Positions 29,101 through 41,390 of a DNA stretch of 64,000 nt are shown in pieces. Made by a program: the position numbers and the translations under genes. The stretch spans positions 1-64,000 of the forward strand of contig JAUIRK010001048.1 of assembly GCA_030549495.1 (NCBI GenBank), read 5' to 3'. Origin of the DNA: Nectonema munidae (taxonomy: Eukaryota; Nematomorpha; Nectonematoida; Nectonematidae). The notes under the pieces are model-generated. The model saw only the letters and a list, made by a program, of their open reading frames with translations. It did no database searches and was not told the origin of the DNA. Within the stretch, counting starts at the first letter, position 1; each line of letters begins with the position of its first letter.

Positions 29101-32100
29101 ATTTGATTTCACTTTTTTGATAATAAGCTTCATAAATATTCAACTCATAACATTATGTAACGATGTTCAAAGTCTTTTTTTCCTATTTGATTTCATCGAT
29201 ATTTGTCACTTTTAGAAATGAATAAAAAAATATATTATTTGAAAATCGGTTCTCATTTCTATTTGATTTCACTTTTTTGATAATAAGCTTCATAAATATT
29301 CAACTCATGACATTATGTAACGATGTTCAAAGTCTTTTTTTCCTATTTGATTTCATCGATATTTGTCACTTTTAGAAATGAATAAAAAAATACCTTGATA
29401 AAAAATATATTATTTGAAAATCGGTTCTCATTTCTATTTGATTTCACTTTTTTGATTAAGCTTGATTAATAATATTCAACTCATGACATTATGTAACGAT
29501 GTTCAAAGTCTATTTTTTCCTATTTGATTTCATAGATATTTGTCACTTTTAGAAATAAATAAAAAAAATACCTTGATAAAAAAATATATTATTTGAAAAT
29601 CGGTTCTCATTTTTATTTGATTTCACTTTTTTGATTAAGCTTGATTAATATTCAACTTATGACATTATGTAACGATGTTCAAAGTCTTTTTTTCCTATTT
29701 GATTTCATCGATATTTGTCAATTTTTGAAATAAATAAAAAAAATACCTTGATAAAAAAATATATTATTTGAAAATCGGTTCTCATTTCTATTTGATTTCA
29801 CTTTTTTGATTAAGCTTGATTAATATTCAACTTATGACATTATGTAACGATGTTCAAAGTCTTTTTTTCCTATTTGATTTCATCGATATTTGTCACTTTT
29901 AGAAATGAATAAAAAAATATATTATTTGAAAATTGGTTCTCATTTCTATTTGATTTCACTTTTTTGATAATAAGCTTCATAAATATTCAACTCATGACAT
30001 TATGTAACGATGTTCAAAGTCTTTTTTTCCTATTTGATTTCATCGATATTTGTCAATTTTTGAAATGAATAAAAAAATACCTTGATAAAAAAATATATTA
30101 TTTGAAAATCGGTTCTCATTTCTATTTGATTTCACTTTTTTGATTAAGCTTGATTAATATTCAACTCATGACATTATGTAACGATGTTCAAAGTCTATTT
30201 TTTCCTATTTGATTTCATCGATATTTGTCACTTTTAAAAATGAATAATAAAATACCTTGATAAAAAAATATATTATTTGAAAATCGGTTCTCATTTCTAT
30301 TTGATTTCACTTTTGGATAATAAGCTTAATTAATATTCAACTCATGACATTATGTAACGATGTTCAAAGTTTTTTTTTCCAATTTGATTTCATCGATATT
30401 TGTCAATTTTTGAAATGAATAAAAAAATACCTTGATAAAAAAATATATTATTTGAAAATCGGTTCTCATTTCTATTTGATTTCACTTTTTTGATTAAGCT
30501 TGATTAATATTCAACTCATAACATTATGTAACCATGTTCAAAGTCTTTTTTTCCAATTTGATTTCATCGATATTTGTCAATTTTTGAAATGAATAAAAAA
30601 ATACCTTGATAAAAAAATATATTATTTGAAAATCGGTTCTCATTTCTATTTGATTTCACTTTTTTGATTAAGCTTGATTAATATTCAACTCATAACATTA
30701 TGTAACGATGTTCAAAGTCTTTTTTTCCTATTTGATTTCATCGATATTTGTCAATTTTTGAAATAAATAAAAAAAATACCTTGATAAAAAAATATATTAT
30801 TTGAAAATCGGTTCTCATTTCTATTTGATTTCACTTTTTTGATTAAGCTTGATTAATATTCAACTCATGACATTATGTAACGATGTTCAAAGTCTATTTT
30901 TTCCTATTTGATTTCATCGATATTTGTCACTTTTAGAAATGAATAAAAAAATACCTTGATAAAAAAATATATTATTTAAAAATCGATTCTCATTTCTATT
31001 TGATTTCACTTTTTTGATTAAGCTTGATTAATAATATTCAACTCATGACATTATGTAACGATGTTCAAAGTCTATTTTTTCCTATTTGATTTCATCGATA
31101 TTTGTCACTTTTAGAAATAAATAAAAAAAATACGTTGATAAAAAAATATATTATTTGAAAATCGGTTCTCATTTCTATTTGATTTCACTTTTTTGATTAA
31201 GCTTGATTAATATTCAACTCATGACATTATGTAACGATGTTCAAAGTCTTTTTTTCCTATTTGATTTCATCGATATTTGTCAATTTTTGAAATAAATAAA
31301 AAAAATACCTTGATAAAAAATATATTATTTGAAAATCGGTTCTCATTTCTATTTGATTTCACTTTTTTGATTAAGCTTGATTAATATTCAACTCATGACA
31401 TTATGTAACGATGTTCAAAGTCTTTTTTTCCTATTTGATTTCATCGATATTTGTCACTTTTAGAAATGAATAAAAAAATTTATTATTTGAAAATCGGTTC
31501 TCATTTCTATTTGATTTCACTTTTTTGATAATAAGCTTGATTAATATTAAACTCATGACATTATGTAACAATGTTCAAAGTCTATTTTTTTCCTATTTGA
31601 TTTCATCGATATTTGTCACTTTTAGAAATGAATAAAAAAATATATTATTTGAAAATCGGTTCTCATTTCTATTTGATTTCACTTTTTTGATAATAAGCTT
31701 CATAAATATTCAACTCATAACATTATGTAACGATGTTCAAAGTCTTTTTTTCCTATTTGATTTCATCGATATTTGTCACTTTTAGAAGTGAATAAAAAAA
31801 TATATTATTTGAAAATCGGTTCTCATTTCTATTTGATTTCACTTTTTTGATAAGGAGCTTCATAAATATTCAACTCATGACATTATGTAACGATGTTCAA
31901 AGTCTTTTTTTCCTATTTGATTTCATCGATATTTGTCAATTTTTGAAATGAATAAAAAAATACCTTGATAAAAAAATATATTATTTGAAAATCGGTTCTC
32001 ATTTCTATTTGATTTCACTTTTTTGATTAAGCTTGATTAATATTCAACTCATAACATTATGTAACGATGTTCAAAGTCTTTTTTTCCTATTTGATTTCAT

Positions 32101-33330
32101 CGATATTTGTCAATTTTTGAAATAAATAAAAAAAATACCTTGATAAAAAAATATATTATTTGAAAATCGGTTCTCATTTCTATTTGATTTCACTTTTTTG
32201 ATTAAGCTTGATTAATATTCAACTCATGACATTATGTAACGATGTTCAAAGTCTTTTTTTCCTATTTGATTTCATCGATATTTGTCACTTTTAATAAAAA
32301 AATATATTATTTGAAAATCGGTTCTCATTTCTATTTGATTTCACTTTTTTGATAATAAGCTTGATTAATATTAAACTCATGACATTATGTAACGATGTTC
32401 AAAGTCTATTTTTTCCTATTTGATTTCATCGATATTTGTCACTTTTAGAAATGAATAAAAAAATATATTATTTGAAAATCGGTTCTCATTTCTATTTGAT
32501 TTCACTTTTTTGATAATAAGCTTCATAAATATTCAACTCATAACATTATGTAACGATGTTCAAAGTCTTTTTTTCCTATTTGATTTCATCGATATTTGTC
32601 ACTTTTAGAAATGAATAAAAAAATATATTATTTGAAAATCGGTTCTCATTTCTATTTGATTTCACTTTTTTGATAATAAGCTTCATAAATATTCAACTCA
32701 TGACATTATGTAACGATGTTCAAAGTCTTTTTTTCCTATTTGATTTCATCGATATTTGTCACTTTTAGAAATGAATAAAAAAATACCTTGATAAAAAATA
32801 TATTATTTGAAAATCGGTTCTCATTTCTATTTGATTTCACTTTTTTGATTAAGCTTGATTAATAATATTCAACTCATGACATTATGTAACGATGTTCAAA
32901 GTCTATTTTTTCCTATTTGATTTCATAGATATTTGTCACTTTTAGAAATAAATAAAAAAAATACCTTGATAAAAAAATATATTATTTGAAAATCGGTTCT
33001 CATTTTTATTTGATTTCACTTTTTTGATTAAGCTTGATTAATATTCAACTTATGACATTATGTAACGATGTTCAAAGTCTTTTTTTCCTATTTGATTTCA
33101 TCGATATTTGTCAATTTTTGAAATAAATAAAAAAAATACCTTGATAAAAAAATATATTATTTGAAAATCGGTTCTCATTTCTATTTGATTTCACTTTTTT
33201 GATTAAGCTTGATTAATATTCAACTCATGAAATTATGTAACGATGTTCAAAGTCTTTTTTTCCTATTTGATTTCATCGATATTTGTCACTTTTAGAAATG
33301 AATAAAAAAATATATTATTTGAAAATCGGT
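26140..33330. repeat. two tandem copies of a ~3.39-kb higher-order satellite block
   Basis: Private variants repeat at about 3391 bp. AACCATGTTC occurs at 27139 and 30530. AACAATGTTC occurs at 28175 and 31567. AAAAAATTTATTATTTG occurs near 28085 and 31476. GAAAATTGGTTCT occurs near 26539 and 29930. The last marker and AGTCGTTTTTTCC also occur near 21650 and 21256, about 4.89 kb before their counterparts, so an older, longer duplication links the 21-22 kb region to 26-27 kb. Confidence 0.85.
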
Positions 33331-35229
33331 TCTCATTTCTATTTGATTTCACTTTTTTGATAATAAGCTTGATTAATATTAAACTCATGACATTATGTAA
33401 CGATGTTCAAAGTCTATTTTTTCCTATTTGATTTCATCGATATTTGTCACTTTTAGAAATGAATAAAAAAATATATTATTTGAAAATCGGTTCTCATTTC
33501 TATTTGATTTCACTTTTTTGATAATAAGCTTCATAAATATTCAACTCATAACATTATGTAACGATGTTCAAAGTCTTTTTTTCCTATTTGATTTCATCGA
33601 TATTTGTCACTTTTAGAAATGAATAAAAAAATATATTATTTGAAAATCGGTTCTCATTTCTATTTGATTTCACTTTTTTGATAATAAGCTTCATAAATAT
33701 TCAACTCATGACATTATGTAACGATGTTCAAAGTCTTTTTTTCCTATTTGATTTCATCGATATTTGTCAATTTTTGAAATGAATAAAAAAATACCTTGAT
33801 AAAAAAATATATTATTTGAAAATCGGTTCTCATTTCTATTTGATTTCACTTTTTTGATTAAGCTTGATTAATATTCAACTCATGAAATTATGTAACGATG
33901 TTCAAATTCTTTTTTTCCTATTTGATTTCATCGATATTTGTCACTTTTAGAAATGAATAAAAAAATATATTATTTGAAAATCGGTTCTCATTTCTATTTG
34001 ATTTCACTTTTTTGATAATAAGCTTCATAAATATTCAACTCATGACATTATGTAACGATGTTCAAAGTCTTTTTTTCCTATTTGATTTCATCGATATTTG
34101 TCAATTTTTGAAATGAATAAAAAAATACCTTGATAAAAAAATATATTATTTGAAAATCGGTTCTCATTTCTATTTGATTTCACTTTTTTGATTAAGCTTG
34201 ATTAATATTCAACTCATAACATTATGTAACGATGTTCAAAGTCTTTTTTTCCTATTTGATTTCATCGATATTTGTCAATTTTTGAAATAAATAAAAAAAA
34301 TACCTTGATAAAAAAATATATTATTTGAAAATCGGTTCTCATTTTTATTTGATTTCACTTTTTTGATTAAGCTTGATTAATATTCAACTCATGACATTAT
34401 GTAACGATGTTCAAAGTCTTTTTTTCCTATTTGATTTCATCGATATTTGTCACTTTTAATAAAAAAATATATTATTTGAAAATCGGTTCTCATTTCTATT
34501 TGATTTCACTTTTTTGATAATAAGCTTGATTAATATTAAACTCATGACATTATGTAACGATGTTCAAAGTCTATTTTTTCCTATTTGATTTCATCGATAT
34601 TTGTCACTTTTAGAAATGAATAAAAAAATATATTATTTGAAAATCGGTTCTCATTTCTATTTGATTTCACTTTTTTGATAATAAGCTTCATAAATATTCA
34701 ACTCATGACATTATGTAACGATGTTCAAAGTCTTTTTTTCCTATTTGATTTCATCGATATTTGTCAATTTTTGAAATGAATAAAAAAATACCTTGATAAA
34801 AAAATATATTATTTGAAAATCGGTTCTCATTTCTATTTGATTTCACTTTTTTGATAATAAGCTTCATAAATATTCAACTCATGACATTATGTAACGATGT
34901 TCAAAGTCTTTTTTTCCAATTTGATTTCATCGATATTTGTCAATTTTTGAAATGAATAAAAAAATACCTTGATAAAAAAATATATTATTTGAAAATCGGT
35001 TCTCATTTCTATTTGATTTCACTTTTTTGATTAAGCTTGATTAATATTCAACTCATAACATTATGTAACGATGTTCAAAGTCTTTTTTTCCTATTTGATT
35101 TCATCGATATTTGTCAATTTTTGAAATAAATAAAAAAAATACCTTGATAAAAAAATATATTATTTGAAAATCGGTTCTCATTTCTATTTGATTTCACTTT
35201 TTTGATTAAGCTTGATTAATATTCAACTC

Positions 35230-36118
35230 ATAACATTATGTAACGATGTTTAAAGTTTATTTTTTCCTATTTGATTTCATCGATATTTGTCACTTTTAGA
35301 AATGAATAATAAAATACCTTGATTTTCAAATATATTATTTGAAAATCGGTTCTCATTTCTATTTGATTTCACTTTTGGATAATAAGCTTGATTAATATTC
35401 AACTCATGACATTATGTAACGATGTTCAAAGTCTTTTTTTCCTATTTGATTTCATCGATATTTGTCAATTTTTGAAATGAATAAAAAAATACCTTGATAA
35501 AAAAATATATTATTTGAAAATCGGTTCTCATTTCTATTTGATTTCACTTTTTTGATTAAGCTTGATTAATATTCAACTCATGACATTATGTAACGATGTT
35601 CCAAGTCTTTTTTTCCTATTTGATTTCATCGATATTTATCACTTTTAGAAATGAATAAAAAAATATATTATTTGAAAATCGGTTCTCATTTCTATTTGAT
35701 TTCACTTTTTTGATAATAAGCTTGATTAATATTAAACTTATGACATTATGTAACGATGTTCAAAGTCTTTTTTTCCTATTTGATTTCATCGATATTTGTC
35801 AATTTTTGAAATGAATAAAAAAATACCTTGATAAAAAAATATATTATTTGAAAATCGGTTCTCATTTCTATTTGATTTCATTTTTTTGATAATAAGCTTG
35901 ATTAATATTCAACTCATAACATTATGTAACGATGTTCAAAGTCTATTTTTTCCTATTTGATTTCATCGATATTTGTCACTTTTAGAAATGAATAATAAAA
36001 TACCTTGATAAAAAATATATTATTTGAAAATCGGTTCTCATTTCTATTTGATTTCACTTTTTTGATAATAAGCTTCATAAATATTCAACTCATGATATTA
36101 TATAACGATGTTCAAAAT
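35230..36118. repeat. diverged right edge of the satellite array
   Basis: The last five or so monomers carry many variants not seen in the array centre: TTTAAAGTTTATT near 35250, TTGATTTTCAAATAT near 35320, TTCCAAGTC near 35598 and ATATTATATAACGATG near 36095. The array then stops mid-monomer at about 36118, where non-repetitive and more GC-rich sequence begins. Degenerate edges are expected where unequal exchange no longer homogenises a satellite. Confidence 0.7.
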
Positions 36119-37689
36119 TCTCTGTGCTCTGGGACCTGAAACTGCGCACCAACTTGCCCTGTCTCCCATATCTAAACGTTTAAGTAAGAGAGTCTTCCCT
36201 TACCATATATAGAACAGATCACTCCCCGAATTAGACATATCTTTTAAAATCCTCTTTTCATTTTTAATTAAAAAATCCCAGCTTTCCAAACACTAATTCA
36301 TGACTAGCTCAGTGATGCCTAGTATATATCTAGATACAATGAAAACATTGACTTATCAACACAAAAATTAAAAAAAGTTGACTTTATCAAGGCCTTCACG
36401 ATGATTGTTTTTTCTGATTTTTCTTCTTAGAACATACCATAGTTTCATTTGGTCTTCATTCATCGAAGTATTTCCACTTTTATTCAAGCAATGAACTGAT
36501 TCAGAAACCTTCCGCCAACCTCTTCAAATTTTGGGATGCAACTTTTATCTGAGTTAATCAAAAATGGAATAAATTTATACAAATTGAAAATGTACCATAA
36601 TTTGAGGCAACACGGCTATAGAAAGAAGCATTTTGTTACAGGATAAAAAACAGACTTCTGGAATACATTGAACTAAATTCAAGGATTTCGGTGTAAAACT
36701 CTGTGGGATATGGAAACCTTCGATGATTCATCTATATTCAAAACAAAATGTATTAATATTTATTTTACATTTTTCTTTATATATAGTTTTTGAAAAGTCC
36801 CCATATAAATAATACTCCCCAGTTAAATTAAAAACATGAAAAAGTAGATTTTGTTTCTTTAAACAAAATTTTTTTAATATTTTTTTGATTCCAATTGAAA
36901 TTAAGTTTAAATATATGATTCTTACATTCGGATATATTGTTTGTCCAAAAAAAAGGTGTACTTTTTTTTAAACTTAATTTACGGTAAAACAACTAATTTT
37001 TTTAATCAGCTTTTATTTATTCTATATTGAGATTGTTCAAAGTTTGTTGAAATTGATTTAAATCTATTTTCGAACAAACTCCATTAGTAGAAAATATTTT
37101 ATTTTCTAGCGCATTAATTTCATGCTTTTTAAGATACATTTTATTTGAATGGTTTCTTAGATATCTTTCGCATAGAGTGATTATATAGTTGGAAAATGAA
37201 TGTTTTTTAATGCGTCTATTTTTTACTTTACTTGCAACATGAGATAAGAAAAATGTCTTTCATATTCCCCATCCCAATGGAGACATATTGGCCCCAAATA
37301 AATAGAAGTGTTTGTTGATTGCTTTTTTTTTTCTCTTGAACACAAAATTGGTTAAGTAATACGGACCTAGATTAAAACTACTGTCTATATTATAATCTAA
37401 TGATTTTCAATAGAATCTAGAAAATGCTGTAATTTAAAATTTCTGTATCAATATAAAGGAAGGTGGTTTTCCTTCTGAGCAAGAGAAAAATGTTTTATAA
37501 AAAAATAGATTCAAAGGTAAATAAAATAGGAAAAAATCAGAAATCCAACAAATTTATATCACTAAACAAGTTGGAAGATCTAAAATCTTAGTAATATAAA
37601 TAAAAAATTGTTTGGAGTCAATCAGTTTTTTTTGTGACGAGCCTATGCTCCTCAAGAAAAAATTTATTAAACAAAAACAGCAACCAGAG
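36119..37689. other. unassigned single-copy-looking region right of the satellite
   Basis: I recognise no gene here. The first ~120 bp (36119-36240) are distinctly less AT-rich than the surroundings, and the rest is AT-rich with homopolymer runs. No open frame over 60 codons lies on either strand. No terminal repeats or RNA gene are visible. Confidence 0.5.
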
Positions 37690-38945
37690 TTGATATCTGA
37701 GGCGGTTTTTTCTGGGTTGGGTGGGTGAACGTAGAGAGCTTGTTGTAGGAGAAAAAGGAAGAAAGAGGAGTTGCCGTTGTGCTTGGCCTTTTATAGTCTG
37801 TATGTGGGATTCTGGACAGCTCGTCTGCCCGGTTGTTGCAACTTTTGATGTACCTTATCTATCCTTGCAGTTTTTGATCTTGATCTTTAGATTTTCGCCG
37901 ATTGTTTAGATACGCTCCTGCTAGGAGAAGGAGGGCATCTTGAGCTTTGTTTGGATTCTTTTAGGCAGTTGTATTGATTCTTTGTCGAGGTTTAGTATAA
38001 TGCCTAGGTAGTTGACGATTGCCGTGGGGTGATCTCACTTTTACGCCAATTGATCATTATGTTGCACTCTTGAAGAAATAGGATAAAATCTTCGGTGATC
38101 TTGGTGCAGTCTTCTTTTGTGCTTGCTAGAATGAGAATGTCGTCAATATAGCACAAGAATTTACCTTTGTAATTCTTTCGATTTTTGAAAGTGGCAATCA
38201 GCTTCTTTAAAACGAATTGTAACACTTGTGCTAAATGCAGCCCAATTGGGAGACGATTAAATGTATAATTTTTAACCGTTTATTCTGAATCCAAATAGGT
38301 TGCAGTAGGGCGGATGAATTTTGATTCCATAGAATGAATTTTGCAGCTCTATCTTTGTTCCCCACTTCCACTCTTCATCCAATAAGTGTAATTGGTTAGG
38401 TGTTGCCAGTTTGCATGGTTCCGTCTTAAGAAGAGTAAAAGTGAAGGCGAAATTTTGAATGAATCGTATACCGCTGTCTTTCTTCGGGATTAGGAAAATA
38501 GGTGAGACGACTTTTGGTAAAAGTACTTGTGAGATGATGTTAGCTTTAACAAGTTTAGAAATATATATATAGATAACAAGGTTTAGGTTTGAGATAGTTG
38601 GAGAAAGTACCGAATTTCTTGGATGAAATAATCGAAGGTGAATAAAACCATATAACAGGATCTTTTTCTTATTCTTATTTTCTAGGTCATGCGGTGGAAC
38701 CTCGACTTCTACCTCGGTAAGTGCTTTGTAAAATTCCTTAACAAAAGTTTTCACCATGACCTCTTCGAGTTGGTCTTCTTCATAGATAACTGCTGCATGA
38801 GGAGGAACTATGGGCTTTTCATTCTTTTCCAGGACATCTTCGATATCCTGTAGCGTGGGCCATTAGAATTCGTTATCTGTCACTGGAAGCTCATCTCTCT
38901 CTTCTGTTGGGCTTTCAATGTCTTCAAATTTACGAAAAGATGAGT
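37690..38945 (-). mobile_element. retroelement fossil with reverse transcriptase (DIRS- or gypsy-like)
   Basis: On the minus strand, separate segments carry reverse transcriptase features. One is a fingers/palm segment with a SPIFLIPKK-like block (38272-38757). Another is a palm segment with the YIDD active-site motif followed by ITEDFILFLQ-like and NYLG-like blocks (about 37950-38225). An acidic segment upstream of the reverse transcriptase reaches about 38945. The overall style is closest to DIRS-type or gypsy-type elements. No long terminal repeats, integrase or recombinase are visible. It is an old, broken copy with at least several breaks. It is less AT-rich than its surroundings, in keeping with a foreign origin. 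Nothing here is likely to be expressed as protein. Confidence 0.65.
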
Positions 38946-39239
38946 ATTACAACATAAACTTAAACTGAATTTCATCGCACACATTCGTAAAGCTATTTCG
39001 GTTGTTCCTTTTTTTCAAATAACTTTTCATGTTTGTTTCAGTTTAATGCAGAGACTTTTTTAAATCAAATTTTAGAGAATAAGTCCATTCAAAATAGCAT
39101 GAGCTTCATGATATATCATATTAAGAATAATAAGGCTGAGAATTGGTTGTTTTATAACCGTTGATAAAGCGATTATAACATCCCTGATCGCGTCTTATCG
39201 GCAACAAACCTTTTCATAATCATTATTTTGAAATTTGTA
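38946..39239. other. spacer between retroelement fossil and hAT relic
   Basis: AT-rich sequence without a recognisable coding segment or repeat. One of the neighbouring elements presumably ends in this stretch, but no terminus is visible. Confidence 0.4.
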
Positions 39240-40400
39240 GTAGTTTATTATTAATTCAAAGGCTGCTAACACCCTATAAACAACAGTAAACTCTTCATTC
39301 TCATGTAACATAACGGAGATAGAATTAAACAAAGAGTTACGATAAAGCTTTTTCTAAATTGTAGGCGCTTCATTAATGGCGATCTAATTAATATCGATTG
39401 GATTTGAATATAGGGTAACCCTCGAAGTAGAATCCAGAACTGCAAAGTTATTTTTCTCAAGATCATGACTAGGACATAAAAAAATTGACCATATTTCATT
39501 GACTTTATTGACAGAAAAAAAGTTGAGCTCACATCATGTAAAATATCATAACAGACTTTTTTCTTTTTATAATTTTCTCAATGTCGTTATCTTCTAGTAT
39601 TTTCCTAATGTCTTTATTTAAATCACAAACATCATTGAGTATGTTCAGTTGTGATATATCTTCGTATTCTTTTTGAATACAATAGCCTTCATCTTTGCAT
39701 TCCCCAATCAAATTCAGCGAAGGTTTATGCTTCAAATTTTTTTTTCAAATCTTCAGGTAGAGAAGAAACAACAGCTGCTTTCTTCGCATCATCAATTATA
39801 AGTCCATCTTCAGAAAAGTCTTGAACGGTTCTTTTGACTTCAATAAATTTTTCAGCATACTAAAACGCTGCTTTTAAGCAGGATGCCTGCCTCTCTAGTT
39901 ACAATAGGTTTCGATGGTAAACCGATTTTGCTGAAAAACGTTTGTGTTTGCTTATTTTGATACTAGCAATCAAATTATCTACATTCTCATATTTTGATCT
40001 GCCATTTAAGCAACAGTTAATTAAGCATTAAATGTGCAACACAAAAAACATGTATACAAAATTTTTAACGTTTTTCCAGCTTTCTGTAGCTGCATCATTT
40101 ATGAGAAAGCACACAATTTTCTCTTTGCATTTCTAAATACTTTATTTTATCTTCAATTATTATTTGAGTAATTTTTGTCGATCTATTGAAATGGAACAGC
40201 AAACGGAATCAATCAAATATGCTTTCCTTGGTAAATTTAGATCGCCAACCAAAATATTTACATAAACTTATTTCGAAACCAAGATTCATCTATAATTAAA
40301 AACCTTCTTTTTTTGCAACGACTTAACAAAAGGAAAGACACAATTTTGAATGCAATGTGAAATAAGCTTTTGGAAGATCTCCATTTCTTCGGTTGAGTCT
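39240..40400 (-). pseudogene. decayed hAT-family transposase
   Basis: Minus-strand segments in shifting frames match, in order, an arthropod hAT transposase family. FLIIDESWF (about 40290-40310) corresponds to the LIVDET start of the catalytic fold. It is followed by VNILVGDLNLPRKAYLI (about 40220-40275), then LINDAA and AGKTLKILYT (about 40035-40100, for the usual DAAPYMVKAGKTLKVFYP). Next come YENVDNLIASIKISK (about 39955-40000), a WLEAAFYYAE-like segment (about 39855-39890) and a C-terminal part within 39529-39735 (68 codons) and 39266-39532. Stops and frame changes are frequent, so the gene is dead. The order and spacing of the motifs are what persuade me. The family match is from memory, not from a search. 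Confidence 0.6.
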
Positions 40401-40602
40401 TCTTGCACGTGGCTGCCATTATATACTCATAATGCCAGCGGATCTTGAGGCACTCCTCTGATAGGCTGGGCAGTTATCACCATTTGTTATTAACTGTTGG
40501 CGCGAAGTTGAGGAGAATCTCCTTGTGCACAGCCAAAGGGAAACAAGCACTTTGGTGGGCCTGGCGTCTAGAGGTTTTTGATAGAAAAATAATTAAAAAT
40601 TT
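40401..40602. other. GC-richer insert between two transposase relics
   Basis: Roughly 40435-40590 is much less AT-rich than its neighbours and is neither clearly hAT nor piggyBac. It sits at the point where the piggyBac relic on the right breaks off. It could be a short foreign insertion or a fragment of another element. I see no terminal repeats and no known gene. Confidence 0.4.
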
Positions 40603-41163
40603 TCATTTAACTTTTATCAATGGACGAATTTTGAGGTACTTATCTTGACTTCCAGCGACGTTTTCATTGTTGTTGAAGTGTAAGAATTGTTTCAATTCTC
40701 TGAAATTATTTCTTGATAGTGCTTTTTTCACTAGCTCCACTGCAGCATCACAATCATCTGAACAAAACATTTCTTGTGAAAACGAATTATACCCAGACAA
40801 AAGAAGAACTCCTAAAAAACATTTATAATCGTTCATAGTGCAACTAAAGTTGTGACAATTTTTTTGAAGCGAATATCTCCTTGATTCCTCAATGATCAAC
40901 TCGAAAACACCTTCACTCATTTCCATAAAAGCATCATAAGGTGATAGGGGCTGTAGTTCAATCACCTTTGTTTTTGAAAGATACTTTTCATTAATAAGAA
41001 GATCTGGAAAGACTAACTCACGGGCCTTATCAGCTCTTGTCCAATTCGAAGATTTTTTACTAAATATTTTATTAGAATTATGAAGTTCTAAACTACCAAG
41101 AACATCAAAGTTATCTATATTTTCATCCATCTCATCATCACTAAGAATATCAATTTTTCAGGA
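40603..41163 (-). pseudogene. truncated piggyBac transposase, N-terminal part
   Basis: A 175-residue minus-strand frame starting at an ATG at 41130, preceded by in-frame acidic codons (DILSDDE) up to a stop near 41163. It matches the N-terminal half of piggyBac transposases: LSPYDAFM at residues 62-69, FLGVLLLSGY at 105-114, LSRNNFRELKQFLHFNNN at 138-155 and DKYLKIRPL at 163-171. The same blocks are found in the copy at 1011-2537 (RFDEIKKYLHFSDN, DKFTKIRPL), but the two proteins are clearly different families. The match stops abruptly after KIRPL, before the first catalytic Asp. The remaining two thirds are missing, replaced by the GC-richer insert. It cannot encode an active transposase. Confidence 0.8.
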
Positions 41164-41390
41164 GGTAGAAGAACTACACATTTATCATTATTCAACAGCA
41201 GAATCAACGTTTTAAAAACTTGAAATCATTATTTCGAAGGAGAAACTTCACGATACTGCAAGACAAAAGATGTCAAAGAATTTGTTGGAAGCGTAAAATG
41301 TATAAATGTATGATATAGTATTTTGAATAAAAAGGCCCCTCTACATCATACTTTCGCAGCAAAAGAGAGACATCATATCAATCTTATAAC

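Larger units (their letters stand above)
3028..36118. repeat. 33-kb tandem satellite array, ~160/175-bp monomers with higher-order structure
   Basis: About 200 head-to-tail monomers run without interruption. The core landmarks recur in order: AACGATGTTCAAAGTCT, CCTATTTGATTTCATCGAT, TGTCACTTTTAGAAATG, GAAAATCGGTTCTCATTTC, CTATTTGATTTCACTTTTTT, AAGCTT. Spacing between successive AACGATG landmarks at the left edge is 176, 175, 160, 161, 160 and 174 bp. The two length classes differ mainly by a ~15-bp module containing ACCTTGATAAAA. A shorter class lacks GAAATG. Most monomers contain a HindIII and a ClaI site. No monomer is inverted and no gene interrupts the array. The nucleosome-scale unit, AT richness and higher-order blocks resemble centromeric or pericentromeric satellites, but function is inference. 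Any open frame inside it is an artefact of the repeat. Confidence 0.97.

Noticed and set aside
3028-36118. CRISPR-like regular repeat array
   Set aside because: The units are contiguous satellite monomers with no unique spacers, in animal-type DNA.
3028-36118. CENP-B box in the satellite monomer
   Set aside because: The only candidate area, GAAAATCGGTTCTC, lacks the required CGGG core, and no other part of the monomer comes closer.
37721-37909. 62-residue plus-strand open frame
   Set aside because: It is antisense to the reverse transcriptase fossil and has no recognisable domain.
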